The notes: generated by a model from the letters alone, not told the origin. Counted from the stretch's first letter, positions 8,003 to 16,699 are shown. The stretch is 64,000 nucleotides of DNA from Actinopolymorpha rutila (GCF_013407855.1 NZ_JACBZH010000001.1:4650001-4714000), one strand, 5' to 3'. A program made the numbers and translations.

Positions 8003-9076
8003 TCAGGATCGGCCCTTCGGAGCGGCTTGTTTCTCCTCCGCCCAGTGCCGGAGAGGGGACGCCCTGTCCGGTCGCATGGCGCGGTCGATGTGCTCGATGA
8101 CGTCTCCGAGTCTGGCGCAGGTGCGTTCGAGTTCCACGCGCGTGCGGTTGCGTTCGGTGATGGCTACCGACAGCAGGAGCCCGGTCAGGGCGATCGATCC
8201 GTTGAAGGTCTGCAGTATCAGCATCTTGTAGAGCAGGTCGTGGCCGGCGAACGAGCCCGTTCCGTACACCGCGGCATGAATGGCCACGGCAGAGACGAGT
8301 AGGCCGACCGGGGCCGCGCCCGGCAGTTGGAAACGCCACGCGGCCAGGACCAGCAGCGGGAACGCCAGAAACGACACTCCCAGCACTTTCTCGCCAACCA
8401 GCATGATTCCGACGGAACCCACCATCAGGAGCGCGATCTCCATGAGCCGTTCGGAGTCGACGTAGCGATATCGGCGCCACGGAAGCTTGATCAGGGTCAG
8501 CAGTAGAGGGGTCACGATGAGCACACCCATGACGTCCCCGGTCCACCAGGTCAGCCAGACGGGAACGGCGGAGCCGAGGGACACTTGGCCGCTGAGGAGC
8601 ATCAGCGCGACGCCGACCGTGGAACTGACGAGCATCGCGCCGAACGCGGCGAGGAACACCAGCGCGAGCGCATCGTTCAGGCGGTCCAGCTCGACCCGGA
8701 AGCCGATCCGGCGCAGCGCCCAGTACGCGGTCAGGCAGGCCAACGTCGTACCTGCCGCGGTGGGAACCGCCGTAGCGGCGGGGCCGGTGAACACGTTGAC
8801 GATCCCCGAACCGAGCAGGATCCCGGGCCACATCTCAGCCCCCAGCACAAGCACGGCGGCCACGGCGATCCCGGTGGGTGGCCAGAACGGGCTGATGGGC
8901 CCGCGCTCCAACCCGATCACGAGGCCGATCTGCGCAGACCCGTACAAGACGGCCGCCAACCCAAGGTTGAGCAGGACCACCAACAGTGGGCGTCGGAGCA
9001 GTCGCCCCTCGTAACGGTCCACCAGACCGACGCTAGGACGGCCCCCCGAAAGTCCAAAACGCCCCAGGGCTCTCAC
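8003..9076 (-). CDS. MASE1-domain membrane sensor without output domain
   Basis: 357 residues with about eight transmembrane helices. PISPFWPPTGIAVAAVLVLG and WLTWWTGDVMGVLIVTPLLL are the signature loops of the MASE1 integral-membrane sensory domain. Normally MASE1 precedes a histidine kinase, GGDEF or PAS region. Here the protein ends after a ~45-residue helical tail (ITERNRTRVELERTCARLGD onward) that resembles the start of a signalling helix, with no catalytic domain. The gene is followed by the GAF protein on the same strand; the two could be parts of a split or decayed sensor. The start is uncertain (GTG 9076 assumed). Confidence 0.75.
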   Translation of the reverse strand: MRALGRFGLSGGRPSVGLVDRYEGRLLRRPLLVVLLNLGLAAVLYGSAQIGLVIGLERGPISPFWPPTGIAVAAVLVLGAEMWPGILLGSGIVNVFTGPAATAVPTAAGTTLACLTAYWALRRIGFRVELDRLNDALALVFLAAFGAMLVSSTVGVALMLLSGQVSLGSAVPVWLTWWTGDVMGVLIVTPLLLTLIKLPWRRYRYVDSERLMEIALLMVGSVGIMLVGEKVLGVSFLAFPLLVLAAWRFQLPGAAPVGLLVSAVAIHAAVYGTGSFAGHDLLYKMLILQTFNGSIALTGLLLSVAITERNRTRVELERTCARLGDVIEHIDRAMRPDRASPLRHWAEEKQAAPKGRS

Positions 9077-9190
9077 AGGCAGGTCGACCTACGCGAACGT
9101 ACGCCGAAGTCAGTTCTCAACCATGCGCTCGGGCTTGACCGGCCTGGGAATGTCTCCTCGACATTGGTGCCCGTCCTCGGGTCGCCAGCG

Positions 9191-9586
9191 TCAGGCGCGG
9201 TACTCCTCGTCCGTGACGTGCTCCAGCCAGGTCACGACCTGTCCGTTCTCGTCGGCCTCCTGCATGGCGATGTGTGCCATGTACCGATCGGGGGTCGCAC
9301 CGTGCCAGTGCTCCTCACCCGGCTCGATGTAGACGACGTCGCCGGGACGGATCTCCTGAACACCGCCGTCGCGAGTGGCGACCAGGCCGATTCCGTCGGT
9401 GACATAGAGGGTTTGGCCCTTGGGGTGGTGGTGCCATGCGGTGCGGGCGCCCGGTGAGAACCGCACGTGCGCGCAGCCGATTGCCGACTGCTCGTCGGGG
9501 TTGCGGACGCCGTCGACCTGGACGGTACCGGTGAACTGGGCACGCGGTCCGGCAACCGTCTGGCCGCCGCTCCGGGTGTACCTCAT
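9191..9586 (-). CDS. Cupin-domain protein
   Basis: 131 residues from ATG 9586, behind AAAGGAG. Both cupin motifs are present: G-X5-HXH-X-E-like GARTAWHHHPKGQTLYV with GIGLV, and PGDVVYIEPGEEHWHGA. These small single-domain cupins, often found beside carboxymuconolactone decarboxylase or oxidoreductase genes, bind a metal through the His cluster; the reaction is unknown. The start overlaps the TGA of an upstream fragment (ATGA), so it was once translationally coupled to a gene now largely lost. Confidence 0.8.
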   Translation of the reverse strand: MRYTRSGGQTVAGPRAQFTGTVQVDGVRNPDEQSAIGCAHVRFSPGARTAWHHHPKGQTLYVTDGIGLVATRDGGVQEIRPGDVVYIEPGEEHWHGATPDRYMAHIAMQEADENGQVVTWLEHVTDEEYRA

Positions 9587-9756
9587 CGTGATTCTCCTTT
9601 GGTTGTTGGCCTTGGTGACGTCTGGGGTCGCGGCAGCCGACTGCCTGCGATCGTGGCGACCAGCAGCACTGCCGCGGCGAGCAGCAGGCCGTCGCGCAGG
9701 CCGTTCATGAAGGAAAGCGCCCGCTTCGGGGTCGACCGGCCACGTCCATGCCCCGA
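9583..9756 (-). pseudogene. C-terminal remnant, probably of an MFS transporter
   Basis: Reading toward the cupin gene, a 57-codon open stretch ends TGA at 9585-9583, overlapping the cupin ATG. It contains FMNGLRDGLLLAAAVLLVATIAGSRLPRP, a last transmembrane helix plus short tail as in DHA2-type drug exporters, and a stop codon bounds it upstream at 9759. With only one helix left, it cannot be functional. The call rests on one helix and the coupling, so another membrane protein is possible. Confidence 0.4.
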
Positions 9757-9858
9757 TCAGGCGTGACGAATGCGCTCGGCCGGCCCGTTACTCGGCCGGC
9801 GTCCACAGTCTCCAGCGGCTATCGCCGGCGATAACTGAACCGTAAGCCAACTTCGGGG

Positions 9859-10479
9859 CTAGTTCAGATGGCTGGTCTCGTTCAATCGGGTGATCTGATG
9901 GCTGTAGATGCGGTCGTCCCTGCGAAGGTGGGTGATGCCGCCGGATGAGACCCGGAAGTGTACGCGGCCGGTTGCTTCCAGGGGCATGCCGATCCACGCT
10001 GCCAGGAGGAAGGTAGTCGTGCCACCGTGCGTGACAACCACCTGGTTCTCCATGGCAGAGGCTTGGATCCGCTTCATCGCTGCATACGCCCTCACAGCAA
10101 GGTCCATCCACGTCTCGCCGTTGACACCCTCGTTGTGACGTAGCCGATCGCCGAACTCCGGATGGGGAATGCGGTGTTTCTCCAGCCAGGCTTGGGGCCG
10201 GCCACCCGCCTCGCCGTACGATCGCTCCCGGAGATCCGGGTCAAGCACCAGATCGCCACCGAGTCGTTCGACGATGATCTCCGCGGTCCGTTGCGTGCGG
10301 CTCAGATCGGATGAAATCGTCTCGACGGCAGCCCCGTTCAGGCGTTCTGACAGTGCCATCGCAATCGCTTCGGCCTGCCCTATGCCCCGGTCGGTCAGCT
10401 CGGAGTCGAACCATCCACCGACCAGGCCGTCGATGTGATGCGTTGCCTCAGGGTGCGTGACGACGTAGATGTTCTTCAC
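9859..10479 (-). CDS. Histidine phosphatase (phosphoglycerate mutase-like) family protein
   Basis: 206 residues from GTG 10479. The branch-1 signature is present but altered: YVVTHPEATHH has Thr-His-Pro in place of the common Arg-His-Gly, keeping the catalytic His9. Later family landmarks are ISSDLSRTQRTAEIIV, LRERSYGEAGG (acid residue) and VVVTHGG with the second catalytic His. Loss of the first-motif arginine could change phosphate binding. The substrate is unknown. The GTG overlaps the TGA of a short upstream coding tail (GTGA), suggesting it was part of an operon. Confidence 0.75.
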   Translation of the reverse strand: MKNIYVVTHPEATHHIDGLVGGWFDSELTDRGIGQAEAIAMALSERLNGAAVETISSDLSRTQRTAEIIVERLGGDLVLDPDLRERSYGEAGGRPQAWLEKHRIPHPEFGDRLRHNEGVNGETWMDLAVRAYAAMKRIQASAMENQVVVTHGGTTTFLLAAWIGMPLEATGRVHFRVSSGGITHLRRDDRIYSHQITRLNETSHLN

Positions 10480-10590
10480 TGGATCGTGAGCTCCTTCGCC
10501 TCGGGGCCCGCGGGGGCATCCTGAACCTCGCGGCGTAGGCCGTCGTGGATGGACTCGTCGAGTTCGCGGATGCCGCGGGTGGTTCCCGGT
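10476..10590 (-). pseudogene. Short coding tail coupled to the phosphatase gene
   Basis: About 37 codons (…GIRELDESIHDGLRREVQDA…) with strongly GC-rich third positions end in TGA at 10478-10476, overlapping the phosphatase GTG. Further upstream the frame loses coding character. It may be the end of a truncated gene; I do not recognise the family. The rest of 10,591-10,792 holds nothing I can identify. Confidence 0.3.
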
Positions 10591-10792
10591 GACCGTTGTC
10601 GCGCCGTCGGATGGCCAGGACCCGTCCAGGCGGGTCGAGGACGGCGGCCGCGACGCGCGGCGTCGCCTCGGCAGAGGCTGCGAAGGTGCTGCGGCGATGA
10701 GGTTGACGGCTCCCGGACGCTCGCTGCCGTACGTGTCCGGGATGCGACCGACCGTACGTAAAGTGGTCGTAAGGTGGTCGCGCGCATGCGAA

Positions 10793-10824
10793 AGCCCCTG
10801 GTCAGATGGCTCTGACCAGGGGCT
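10793..10824 (-). terminator. Hairpin terminator downstream of tmRNA
   Basis: Arms AGCCCCTGGTCAG (10793-10805) and CTGACCAGGGGCT (10812-10824) are exact complements around a 6-base loop, starting 8 bases beyond the tmRNA 3' end. The run that follows on the minus strand is only TTTCGC, so it is a strong stem with a weak U tract, as is usual in actinobacteria. Confidence 0.85.
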
Positions 10825-10831
10825 CTGCTGT

Positions 10832-11202
10832 TGGTGGAGGTGGCGGGAATCGAACCCGCGTCCTTCGTCGATGTTTCAGGGCTTCTCCGGGCGCATCCTG
10901 CTAGACGTTCTACTCGGCCCCGGCGCTCTCACAGGCAAGTCGCCGACGGGCCCAGCCACCGTTCATTTCCCCGTACGGCCCAGTGGCCAGTCCGTACAGG
11001 TGAGCCCTCTTGATGAGATCAGGACCCGGGCCGAAGGCACTCCCGGGCTGACCCTTCGTCAGCTCGCCTCAGGCGGCGAGAGCGAAGTTAGTGCGCTTGG
11101 AATCGGCACTTATTGGTTTCCAGGGATCGTTAACGAGACGACCCTGGGTCCTCGGCCCGCTTCACCTGAAGCGATCGCACGAAGTCGAAACCGTTCACCC
11201 CC
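10832..11202 (-). ncRNA. ssrA: tmRNA (transfer-messenger RNA)
   Basis: 371 nt. The 5' end GGGGGTG and the 3' CACCTCC pair as a 7-bp acceptor stem (one G-U), followed by ACCA; the T arm reads GGTTCGATTCC. The tag frame runs from the GCC resume codon at 11107 to TGA at 11069 and encodes ADSKRTNFALAA, ending in the ALAA degradation signal. tmRNA frees ribosomes stalled on mRNA lacking a stop codon and tags the product for ClpXP. Its protein partner SmpB is encoded 15.4 kb away at 26590-27066. Boundaries are set by the stem and CCA end. Confidence 0.97.
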
Positions 11203-11434
11203 ATGTTGAGTTGTCAAGGTTGTACCGCTCGCGCCGGATCGGGGCGTACCCGACCGACCGCGACCACTGTACTGCCCAACGCCCGCGTAGGTCATCCGCA
11301 TTCCGCGGGCAGCTCCGGCGCCCGTTATGTGAGACATGCCCGGGACGCTCCGGCGGGAAGCCGGCCACCGTCCGTTGGGGATGAGGCCGCTGGGATGCAG
11401 TCGGCCACCCAGGGTGAGCAGTTACCGTGACCGC

Positions 11435-12367
11435 ATGCCGAGCCGCTCCCGTGGAGTCACCGCGTCCTGGCTGTTCACCCTGACCCTCGCCTATGTCGTC
11501 GCACTGGGGGCCGTGTGGTGGATCTTCATCCACACCCACCACGGCCAGTTGCTGGACTCGGTGGCGCTCGCGGGCAACGTGGTCGGCCAGACCCATGTGC
11601 ACACGCTGGTGACCCGGGTGCTGGACGTGGTCTCGGTGGCGTCCCTCGCGGCCGCGACCCTGCTGATCGGGTTCATCGCGCTGGCCAGACGTCGGGTGCT
11701 GCTCGCACTGGTGGCCACGCTGGTGGTCGCCGGCGCCAACCTCACCACCCAGGTGCTCAAGCACCTCGTGATCCAGCGCCCCGACCTCGGCATCCAGGGT
11801 GAGACGGCGGCCGGGCTGAACAGCCTGCCGAGCGGGCACACCACGGTGGCCGCGTCGGTGGCGGTCGCGTTCGTCCTGGTGCTGCCGCCCGCCCTGCGCG
11901 GCACGGCGGCCGTGCTCGGCGCCGGCTACTCCGCACTGACGGCGGTGGCCACGCTGTCCGCCGGCTGGCACCGCCCCAGCGACGCCGTGGCGGCGCTGCT
12001 GATCGTCGGCGGCTGGGCGGCCGGTGGTGGGTTCTGCCTGGTCCTCGCCCAGTCCCGGTTCGCCCGGGCCACCACCCGCGAGGCACATCCGTACGCCGTC
12101 TCGCTGCTCGCGGTGGCCGGTGTCGTCCTGGTGGCCGGCGGCGTGCTCGCCGTCGCGGTCGCCGATCCCGGGCTGTACGCGAACATCGACGGGCTGACCC
12201 GGCGTCGGCTGTTCGTGGCGTACGCCGGAAGTGCGGCCGGGATCTGTGGCACCGCGTGCCTGGTGATGGCGCTGACCCTGGCGACGGTGCACCGCGTGGT
12301 GCCGCGCATGGAGCGGCCCCTTCCGCCGTGGTCGCCGAGCCGGGAATGGACGTCAACCGACGCCTGA
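11435..12367 (+). CDS. PAP2-family membrane phosphatase
   Basis: 310 residues, about six to eight transmembrane helices. PAP2 motifs in order: KHLVIQRPD (Lys109, Arg115, Pro116), LPSGHTT (Ser133-Gly134-His135, catalytic acid) and GWHRPSDAV (His179 nucleophile, Asp183). The arginine usually six residues before the nucleophile is Thr173 here, a variation seen in some actinobacterial members. After motif 3 the protein has an extra three-helix extension (about 200-290), longer than the classic phosphatidic-acid phosphatase. It probably hydrolyses lipid phosphates or pyrophosphates at the outer membrane face. Start ATG 11435 has no strong ribosome site. Confidence 0.82.
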   Translation: MPSRSRGVTASWLFTLTLAYVVALGAVWWIFIHTHHGQLLDSVALAGNVVGQTHVHTLVTRVLDVVSVASLAAATLLIGFIALARRRVLLALVATLVVAGANLTTQVLKHLVIQRPDLGIQGETAAGLNSLPSGHTTVAASVAVAFVLVLPPALRGTAAVLGAGYSALTAVATLSAGWHRPSDAVAALLIVGGWAAGGGFCLVLAQSRFARATTREAHPYAVSLLAVAGVVLVAGGVLAVAVADPGLYANIDGLTRRRLFVAYAGSAAGICGTACLVMALTLATVHRVVPRMERPLPPWSPSREWTSTDA

Positions 12368-12528
12368 CAGGCTCCAAAGCTCGGCCTGACAGGTCGCCTC
12401 CGCAGGCTTTCCCCTGCGTACACAGGCTTCGTGGACCGTCCGCGATCCGCACCAACCGCTGTCAACGGCAACTTTCGGACCACTCGCCCAAGCTGTCGGT
12501 CCCTTTTCCGGTTCCCCTGGCACGTCTC

Positions 12529-12562
12529 TTACTGGCGAGTAACACTGGCCGGTAGTACCGGC
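12529..12562. promoter_or_regulatory. Palindromes upstream of acyl-CoA dehydrogenase gene
   Basis: TTACTGGCGAGTAA (12529-12542; six of seven pairs match) is followed at once by the perfect odd palindrome GCCGGTAGTACCGGC (12548-12562). Both lie within 50 bp upstream of the start. The first has the form expected for a TetR-type lipid regulator; I do not assign a named one. Confidence 0.55.
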
Positions 12563-12575
12563 GAAAGGGTGAGCC

Positions 12576-14495
12576 ATGAGCCAGACCGGCCGCGTCACCG
12601 AAGTGGAGGCTCGCGCTGTCGCCGAGGCGGCCCGCGAAGCTTCCTGGGTCAAGCCGAGCTTCGCCAAGGACCTCTACCTCGGGCAGCTCCGCCTCGACCT
12701 GATCCACCCCGCCCCGCGTCCTCCCGCCGACAAGATCCTCCGTGGCCGGGAGTTCCTGGGCCGCCTGCGCGCCTACTGCGAGACGCTGGACGGCCAGGTC
12801 ATCGAACGCGAGTCCCGCATCCCCGACGAGTACGCGAAGGGCTTCGCCGCCCTTGGCGCGTTCGGGATGAAGATCCCGCAGGAGTACGGCGGCCTCGGCC
12901 TGTCGATGGCCGACTACGGCGCCGGGCTGATGCTGGCCAGCTCGGTCCACCCGAGCATCGGCGCGCTGCTCTCGGCGCACCAGTCGATCGGTGTGCCCGA
13001 ACCGGTGCGGATGTTCGGCACCGAGGAGCAGAAACGGGAGTACCTCCCCCGCTGTGCCCGCGGCGCCATCAGCGCGTTCCTGCTCACCGAACCGGACGTC
13101 GGCTCCGACCCGGCCCGGCTGGGGATGGCCGCCGTGCCGAGCGCGGACGGCTCGGAGTACGTCCTGGACGGCGTCAAGTTGTGGACGACGAACGGCGTCG
13201 TGGCCGAGCTCGTGGTGGTGATGGCGCGGGTACCGCGCTCGGAGGGCCACCGCGGCGGCATCACCGCGTTCGTGGTCGAGGCCGACAGTCCCGGCATCAC
13301 GGTCGAGAACCGCAACTCCTTCATGGGTCTGCGCGGTATCGAGAACGGCGTCACCCGCTTCCACCAGGTCCGGGTCCCGGCGGCGAACCGGCTCGCCGAA
13401 GAAGGCATGGGCCTGAAGATCGCGCTGACGACGCTGAACGCCGGACGGCTGTCGATCCCCGCGATGTGCGCGGGCGCGGGCAAGTGGGCGTTGAAGATCG
13501 CCCGCGAGTGGTCCGCCGAACGCGAACAGTGGGGACGCCCGATCGGCCGGCACGCAGCGATCGCACACAAGATCTCGTTCATCGCGGCGACGTCGTACGC
13601 GCTGGAGAGCATCCTCGAACTGTCCGCCGGCATGGCAGACGAGGGCTCGCTCGACATCCGGCTGGAGGCGGCGCTGGCCAAGCTGTACGCCAGCGAGAAG
13701 TCCTGGCAGATGATCGACGAGCTCGTGCAGATCCGGGGCGGTCGCGGCTACGAGAGCGCGGAGTCGCTGGCCGCGCGCGGTGAGCGGGCCGCGCCCGTGG
13801 AGCAGATGCTGCGGGACATGCGCATCAACCGCATCTTCGAGGGCTCCACCGAGATCATGCACCTGATGATCGCCCGCGAGGCGGTCGACACCCATCTGCA
13901 GGCAGCCGGCGCGCTCGCCGACGTGCACGCCGCCACCGGCGCGAAGGCGAGGGCTGCGGCCAGGGCGAGCGGCTTCTACGGCCGCTGGCTGCCGCGGCTG
14001 GTCACCGGCAAGGGACACCGGCCCTCGTCGTACGCCGAGTTCGGTGACCTGGCCCCGCATCTGCGGTTCGTGGAGCGCGCCTCGCGCAAGCTGGCCCGCA
14101 ACACCTTCTACGGCATGGCGCGCTGGCAGGCCAAACTCGAACAGCGACAGGGATTCCTCGCCCGGGTGGTCGACATCGGCGCGGAGCTGTTCGCCATGAC
14201 GGCGGCCTGCGTGCGGGCGGAGCGGCTGCGGCAGGAGGACCCCGAGCGGGGCGCGGCGGCGTACGAACTGGCGGAGGCGTTCTGCGTACAGGCGCGGACC
14301 CGGATCCGGGAGTTGTTCCGCCGGCTGTGGGTCAACGCGGACGACAGCGACGACGCGCTGGCCAAGCAGATCCTGGCCGGTCGCTACACCTGGGTGGAGG
14401 AGGGCGTACTCCACCTCTATCCCGACGGCCCGTGGATCGCCGGATCCGCCAACGGCCCGTCGGGCAAGGAGAACCTCGCCCGCCGGATGATCTGA
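12576..14495 (+). CDS. Acyl-CoA dehydrogenase, long (VLCAD-like) form
   Basis: 639 residues from ATG 12576 with GAAAGGGTGAGCC upstream. The N-terminal helical domain, flavin-binding segment FLLTEPDVGSDPARLG with LWTTNG, and the C-terminal QIRGGRGYESAESLA and RINRIFEGSTEIMHLMIARE blocks are all acyl-CoA dehydrogenase signatures. About 190 residues follow the usual end, as in very-long-chain or FadE-type enzymes with an added helical domain. It oxidises acyl-CoA to trans-2-enoyl-CoA with FAD in beta-oxidation. It stands alone, with operator-like palindromes in front and a strong terminator behind, so it is a one-gene unit. Confidence 0.88.
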   Translation: MSQTGRVTEVEARAVAEAAREASWVKPSFAKDLYLGQLRLDLIHPAPRPPADKILRGREFLGRLRAYCETLDGQVIERESRIPDEYAKGFAALGAFGMKIPQEYGGLGLSMADYGAGLMLASSVHPSIGALLSAHQSIGVPEPVRMFGTEEQKREYLPRCARGAISAFLLTEPDVGSDPARLGMAAVPSADGSEYVLDGVKLWTTNGVVAELVVVMARVPRSEGHRGGITAFVVEADSPGITVENRNSFMGLRGIENGVTRFHQVRVPAANRLAEEGMGLKIALTTLNAGRLSIPAMCAGAGKWALKIAREWSAEREQWGRPIGRHAAIAHKISFIAATSYALESILELSAGMADEGSLDIRLEAALAKLYASEKSWQMIDELVQIRGGRGYESAESLAARGERAAPVEQMLRDMRINRIFEGSTEIMHLMIAREAVDTHLQAAGALADVHAATGAKARAAARASGFYGRWLPRLVTGKGHRPSSYAEFGDLAPHLRFVERASRKLARNTFYGMARWQAKLEQRQGFLARVVDIGAELFAMTAACVRAERLRQEDPERGAAAYELAEAFCVQARTRIRELFRRLWVNADDSDDALAKQILAGRYTWVEEGVLHLYPDGPWIAGSANGPSGKENLARRMI

Positions 14496-14517
14496 CCCGG
14501 GCGGGCACACGACGCGG

Positions 14518-14554
14518 GGCGCTCTCGTCCGACCGGGACGGACGAGAGCGCCCT
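14518..14554 (+). terminator. Strong hairpin terminator
   Basis: Fifteen-base arms GGGCGCTCTCGTCCG (14518-14532) and CGGACGAGAGCGCCC (14540-14554) with a 7-base loop, 22 bp after the acyl-CoA dehydrogenase stop. The trailing sequence CTGCTGTGTCCT has few T residues. It insulates the LacI gene that begins at 14581. Confidence 0.88.
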
Positions 14555-14580
14555 GCTGTGTCCTACGCTGAACCACCACC

Positions 14581-15597
14581 ATGGCCACGATCTACGACGT
14601 CGCCCGCCGCGCGGGCGTCTCCGCGTCCACCGTCTCCCGGGTGCTCAACGGCAAGCAGACCGTCGACGCACAGATGGCCGACCGTGTCCGTGCCGCCGCG
14701 ACCGAGCTCGACTACCGGCCCAACGCGCTCGCCCGCAGCCTGCGCCGCAGCCAGACCCACCTGTGGGCGGTGCTCGTCTCCGACATCAACAACCCGTTCT
14801 TCACCGCCCTGGTGCGCGGGGTCGAGGACGTCGCCCAGCAGGCGAGGTACTCCGTGGTGCTCTGCAACAGCGACGAGAGCCCGGCCAAGGAGGCCGACTA
14901 CATCGCCGCGATCCTGGCCGAGCAGATGGCCGGGGTGATCGTCTCCCCGACCAACCAGCCGGGTCACCTGGCCCGGCTGGTGTCGGCCGGCGTACCGATC
15001 GTGGCGATCGACCGGCGGGCGGAGGAGGTCGAGGTGGACACGGTGACGGTGGACAACACCAGCGCCGCCGAACTCGCCACCGCCCACCTGCTCGACGAGG
15101 GGTTCACCCGGGTCGCCTGCATCACCGGGCCGCGTGCCGTCAGCACCGCCGAGGAACGCCTGGAGGGCTACCGCCGCGCGCTGCGGGCGGCCGGCCGTAA
15201 ACCGGACCGCCGGCTGGTACGCCACGCCGACTTCCGCGAGCGGGGCGGGTACGCCGCCATGGGCGAGCTCCTCGACCACACACCGCGCCCGGACGCGGTG
15301 TTCGCCACCAACAACCTGCTCACCGTCGGGGCACTGGAGTGCCTGGTGGACCGGGGCCTGCGGGTGCCCGCCGACGTGGGGATCTTCGGGTTCGACGACG
15401 TGCCCTGCGCGACGCTGATCCGGCCGCCGTTGTCCACGATCACCCAGCCCACGTACGAGATCGGGCGCACCGCCGCCGACCTGTTGCTGCGGCGGGTCGA
15501 GGATCCGGCCCGCCCGCCGTCGGTGACCGTGCTGCCCACCGAGTTGCACGTACGAGCGAGTTCGCTGCGGTCGCGTACGCCGGCAAGCGCTGGTTGA
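14581..15597 (+). CDS. LacI-family transcriptional regulator
   Basis: 338 residues from ATG 14581. The helix-turn-helix ATIYDVARRAGVSASTVSRVLNG occupies residues 2-24, the hinge helix has YRPNALARSLR, and the periplasmic-binding-like effector domain includes LVSDINNPFFTALVRGVED, FDDVPCATLIRPPLSTITQP and EIGRTAADLL. This family senses sugars or sugar phosphates. No sugar operon adjoins it: the upstream gene is insulated by a terminator and the downstream gene is convergent, so its targets lie elsewhere. The start follows the terminator by only 26 bases, leaving little room for a promoter except inside the hairpin region. Confidence 0.9.
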   Translation: MATIYDVARRAGVSASTVSRVLNGKQTVDAQMADRVRAAATELDYRPNALARSLRRSQTHLWAVLVSDINNPFFTALVRGVEDVAQQARYSVVLCNSDESPAKEADYIAAILAEQMAGVIVSPTNQPGHLARLVSAGVPIVAIDRRAEEVEVDTVTVDNTSAAELATAHLLDEGFTRVACITGPRAVSTAEERLEGYRRALRAAGRKPDRRLVRHADFRERGGYAAMGELLDHTPRPDAVFATNNLLTVGALECLVDRGLRVPADVGIFGFDDVPCATLIRPPLSTITQPTYEIGRTAADLLLRRVEDPARPPSVTVLPTELHVRASSLRSRTPASAG

Positions 15598-15635
15598 CAG
15601 CGACCGTGCGGGGTGAGTGGCGCCGGCTCCGCTGC

Positions 15636-16628
15636 TCAGTGCTGGGACGCGCCGCGGAAGGTCCGCCGGTACGCCAGCGGCGAGACGCCGACGACCGCGT
15701 GCAGGTGCTGGCGCAGCGACGCGGTGGTCGCGAACCCCGCCGCCCGGGCCACCGCGTCGACCGGCAGGTCGGTGGACTCCAGCAGGTGCCGGGCGTGTTC
15801 GATGCGCTGCCGGCCCAGCCAGCCGCCCGGGCTCAGGCCGGTCTCCTCCCGGAACCTCCGGGTGAACGTCCGTACGCTCATCCGCGCGTGCCCGGCGAGC
15901 GCCCGCAGGTCGAGCGGGTCGGCCAGGTGGTCCAGCATCCACCGGCGGGTGGGTTCGGTGGTGGTGCCGGCCGGTGAGGGAACCGGGCGTTCGATGTACT
16001 GCGACTGCCCGCCGTCGCGCCAGGGCGGCACCACACAGCGGCGGGCCGTGCTGTTGGCCACCTCGGCGCCGTGGTCGCGGCGAATGATGTGCAGGCACAG
16101 GTCGAGCCCGGCGCCCACCCCGGCCGAGGTGAGCACCTGGCCGTCGTCGACGAACAACACGTCCGGGTCCAGCCGCACCTTCGGATACAGGTGCCGGAAC
16201 CGCTCCGCGTGCGCCCAGTGGGTCGTCGCCGGGCGCCCGTCCAGCACGCCGGCAGCGGCCAGCACGAACGCACCGGTGCAGATCGACACCAACCGGCGCC
16301 CGGTCGCCACCACCTCACGCAGGGCCTGGCCGACCATCGGGTCGATCGTCCCGTCGGTCATCGCCGGGCCGCCGTGCACACCGGGAACCACCACGGTGTC
16401 CGCCTCGGCCAGCAGTTCCGGGCCGTGCTCGGGGGTGATGTCGAAGCCGGCGGCCGTTCGCACCGCCGCTCCCCCGGGCGTACAGACCCGGACGACGTAG
16501 TGCCGCCGGTCGTCGTCGTCACGGGCGGAGCGGAAGACCTCGGTCGCCGTGCCCAGGTCGAACGGCACGACGACGGGCAGGGCCAGCACCGCGATCCGGT
16601 GCCGCGAACCGGGGGCGGGAAACGGCAT
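15636..16628 (-). CDS. GlxA-type AraC-family regulator with DJ-1/PfpI domain
   Basis: 330 residues. ATG 16628 has AAGGATC nearby and is preferred over an upstream extension. The first ~190 residues are the DJ-1/PfpI-like domain (IAVLALPVVVPFDLGTATEVF, VVPGVHGG, SICTGAFVLAAAGVLDGR with the nucleophile-elbow Cys, and LDLCLHIIRR); the last ~100 hold the AraC-type helix-turn-helix pair (MSVRTFTRRFREETGLSP and VDAVARAAGFATTASLRQHL). Regulators of this kind usually activate nearby transporters or amine catabolism. The divergent MFS gene at 16700 is the likely target; only 71 bp separate the starts. Confidence 0.9.
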   Translation of the reverse strand: MPFPAPGSRHRIAVLALPVVVPFDLGTATEVFRSARDDDDRRHYVVRVCTPGGAAVRTAAGFDITPEHGPELLAEADTVVVPGVHGGPAMTDGTIDPMVGQALREVVATGRRLVSICTGAFVLAAAGVLDGRPATTHWAHAERFRHLYPKVRLDPDVLFVDDGQVLTSAGVGAGLDLCLHIIRRDHGAEVANSTARRCVVPPWRDGGQSQYIERPVPSPAGTTTEPTRRWMLDHLADPLDLRALAGHARMSVRTFTRRFREETGLSPGGWLGRQRIEHARHLLESTDLPVDAVARAAGFATTASLRQHLHAVVGVSPLAYRRTFRGASQH

Positions 16629-16699
16629 GGCCCGATCCTTGCACATGTTGGCCTTCAGGCCACTCGTTCGCGCCCGGCGGAGCCCGAAGACTGGTTCCC

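Noticed and set aside
10831..11210. tRNA gene near 10.83 kb
   Set aside because: The T-arm and CCA belong to the 3' end of tmRNA; the 5' partner lies 371 bases away.
11209..11222. TTGACA-like hexamer upstream of tmRNA as its -35 box
   Set aside because: It lies only about 15 bases from the mature 5' end, too near for a -35.
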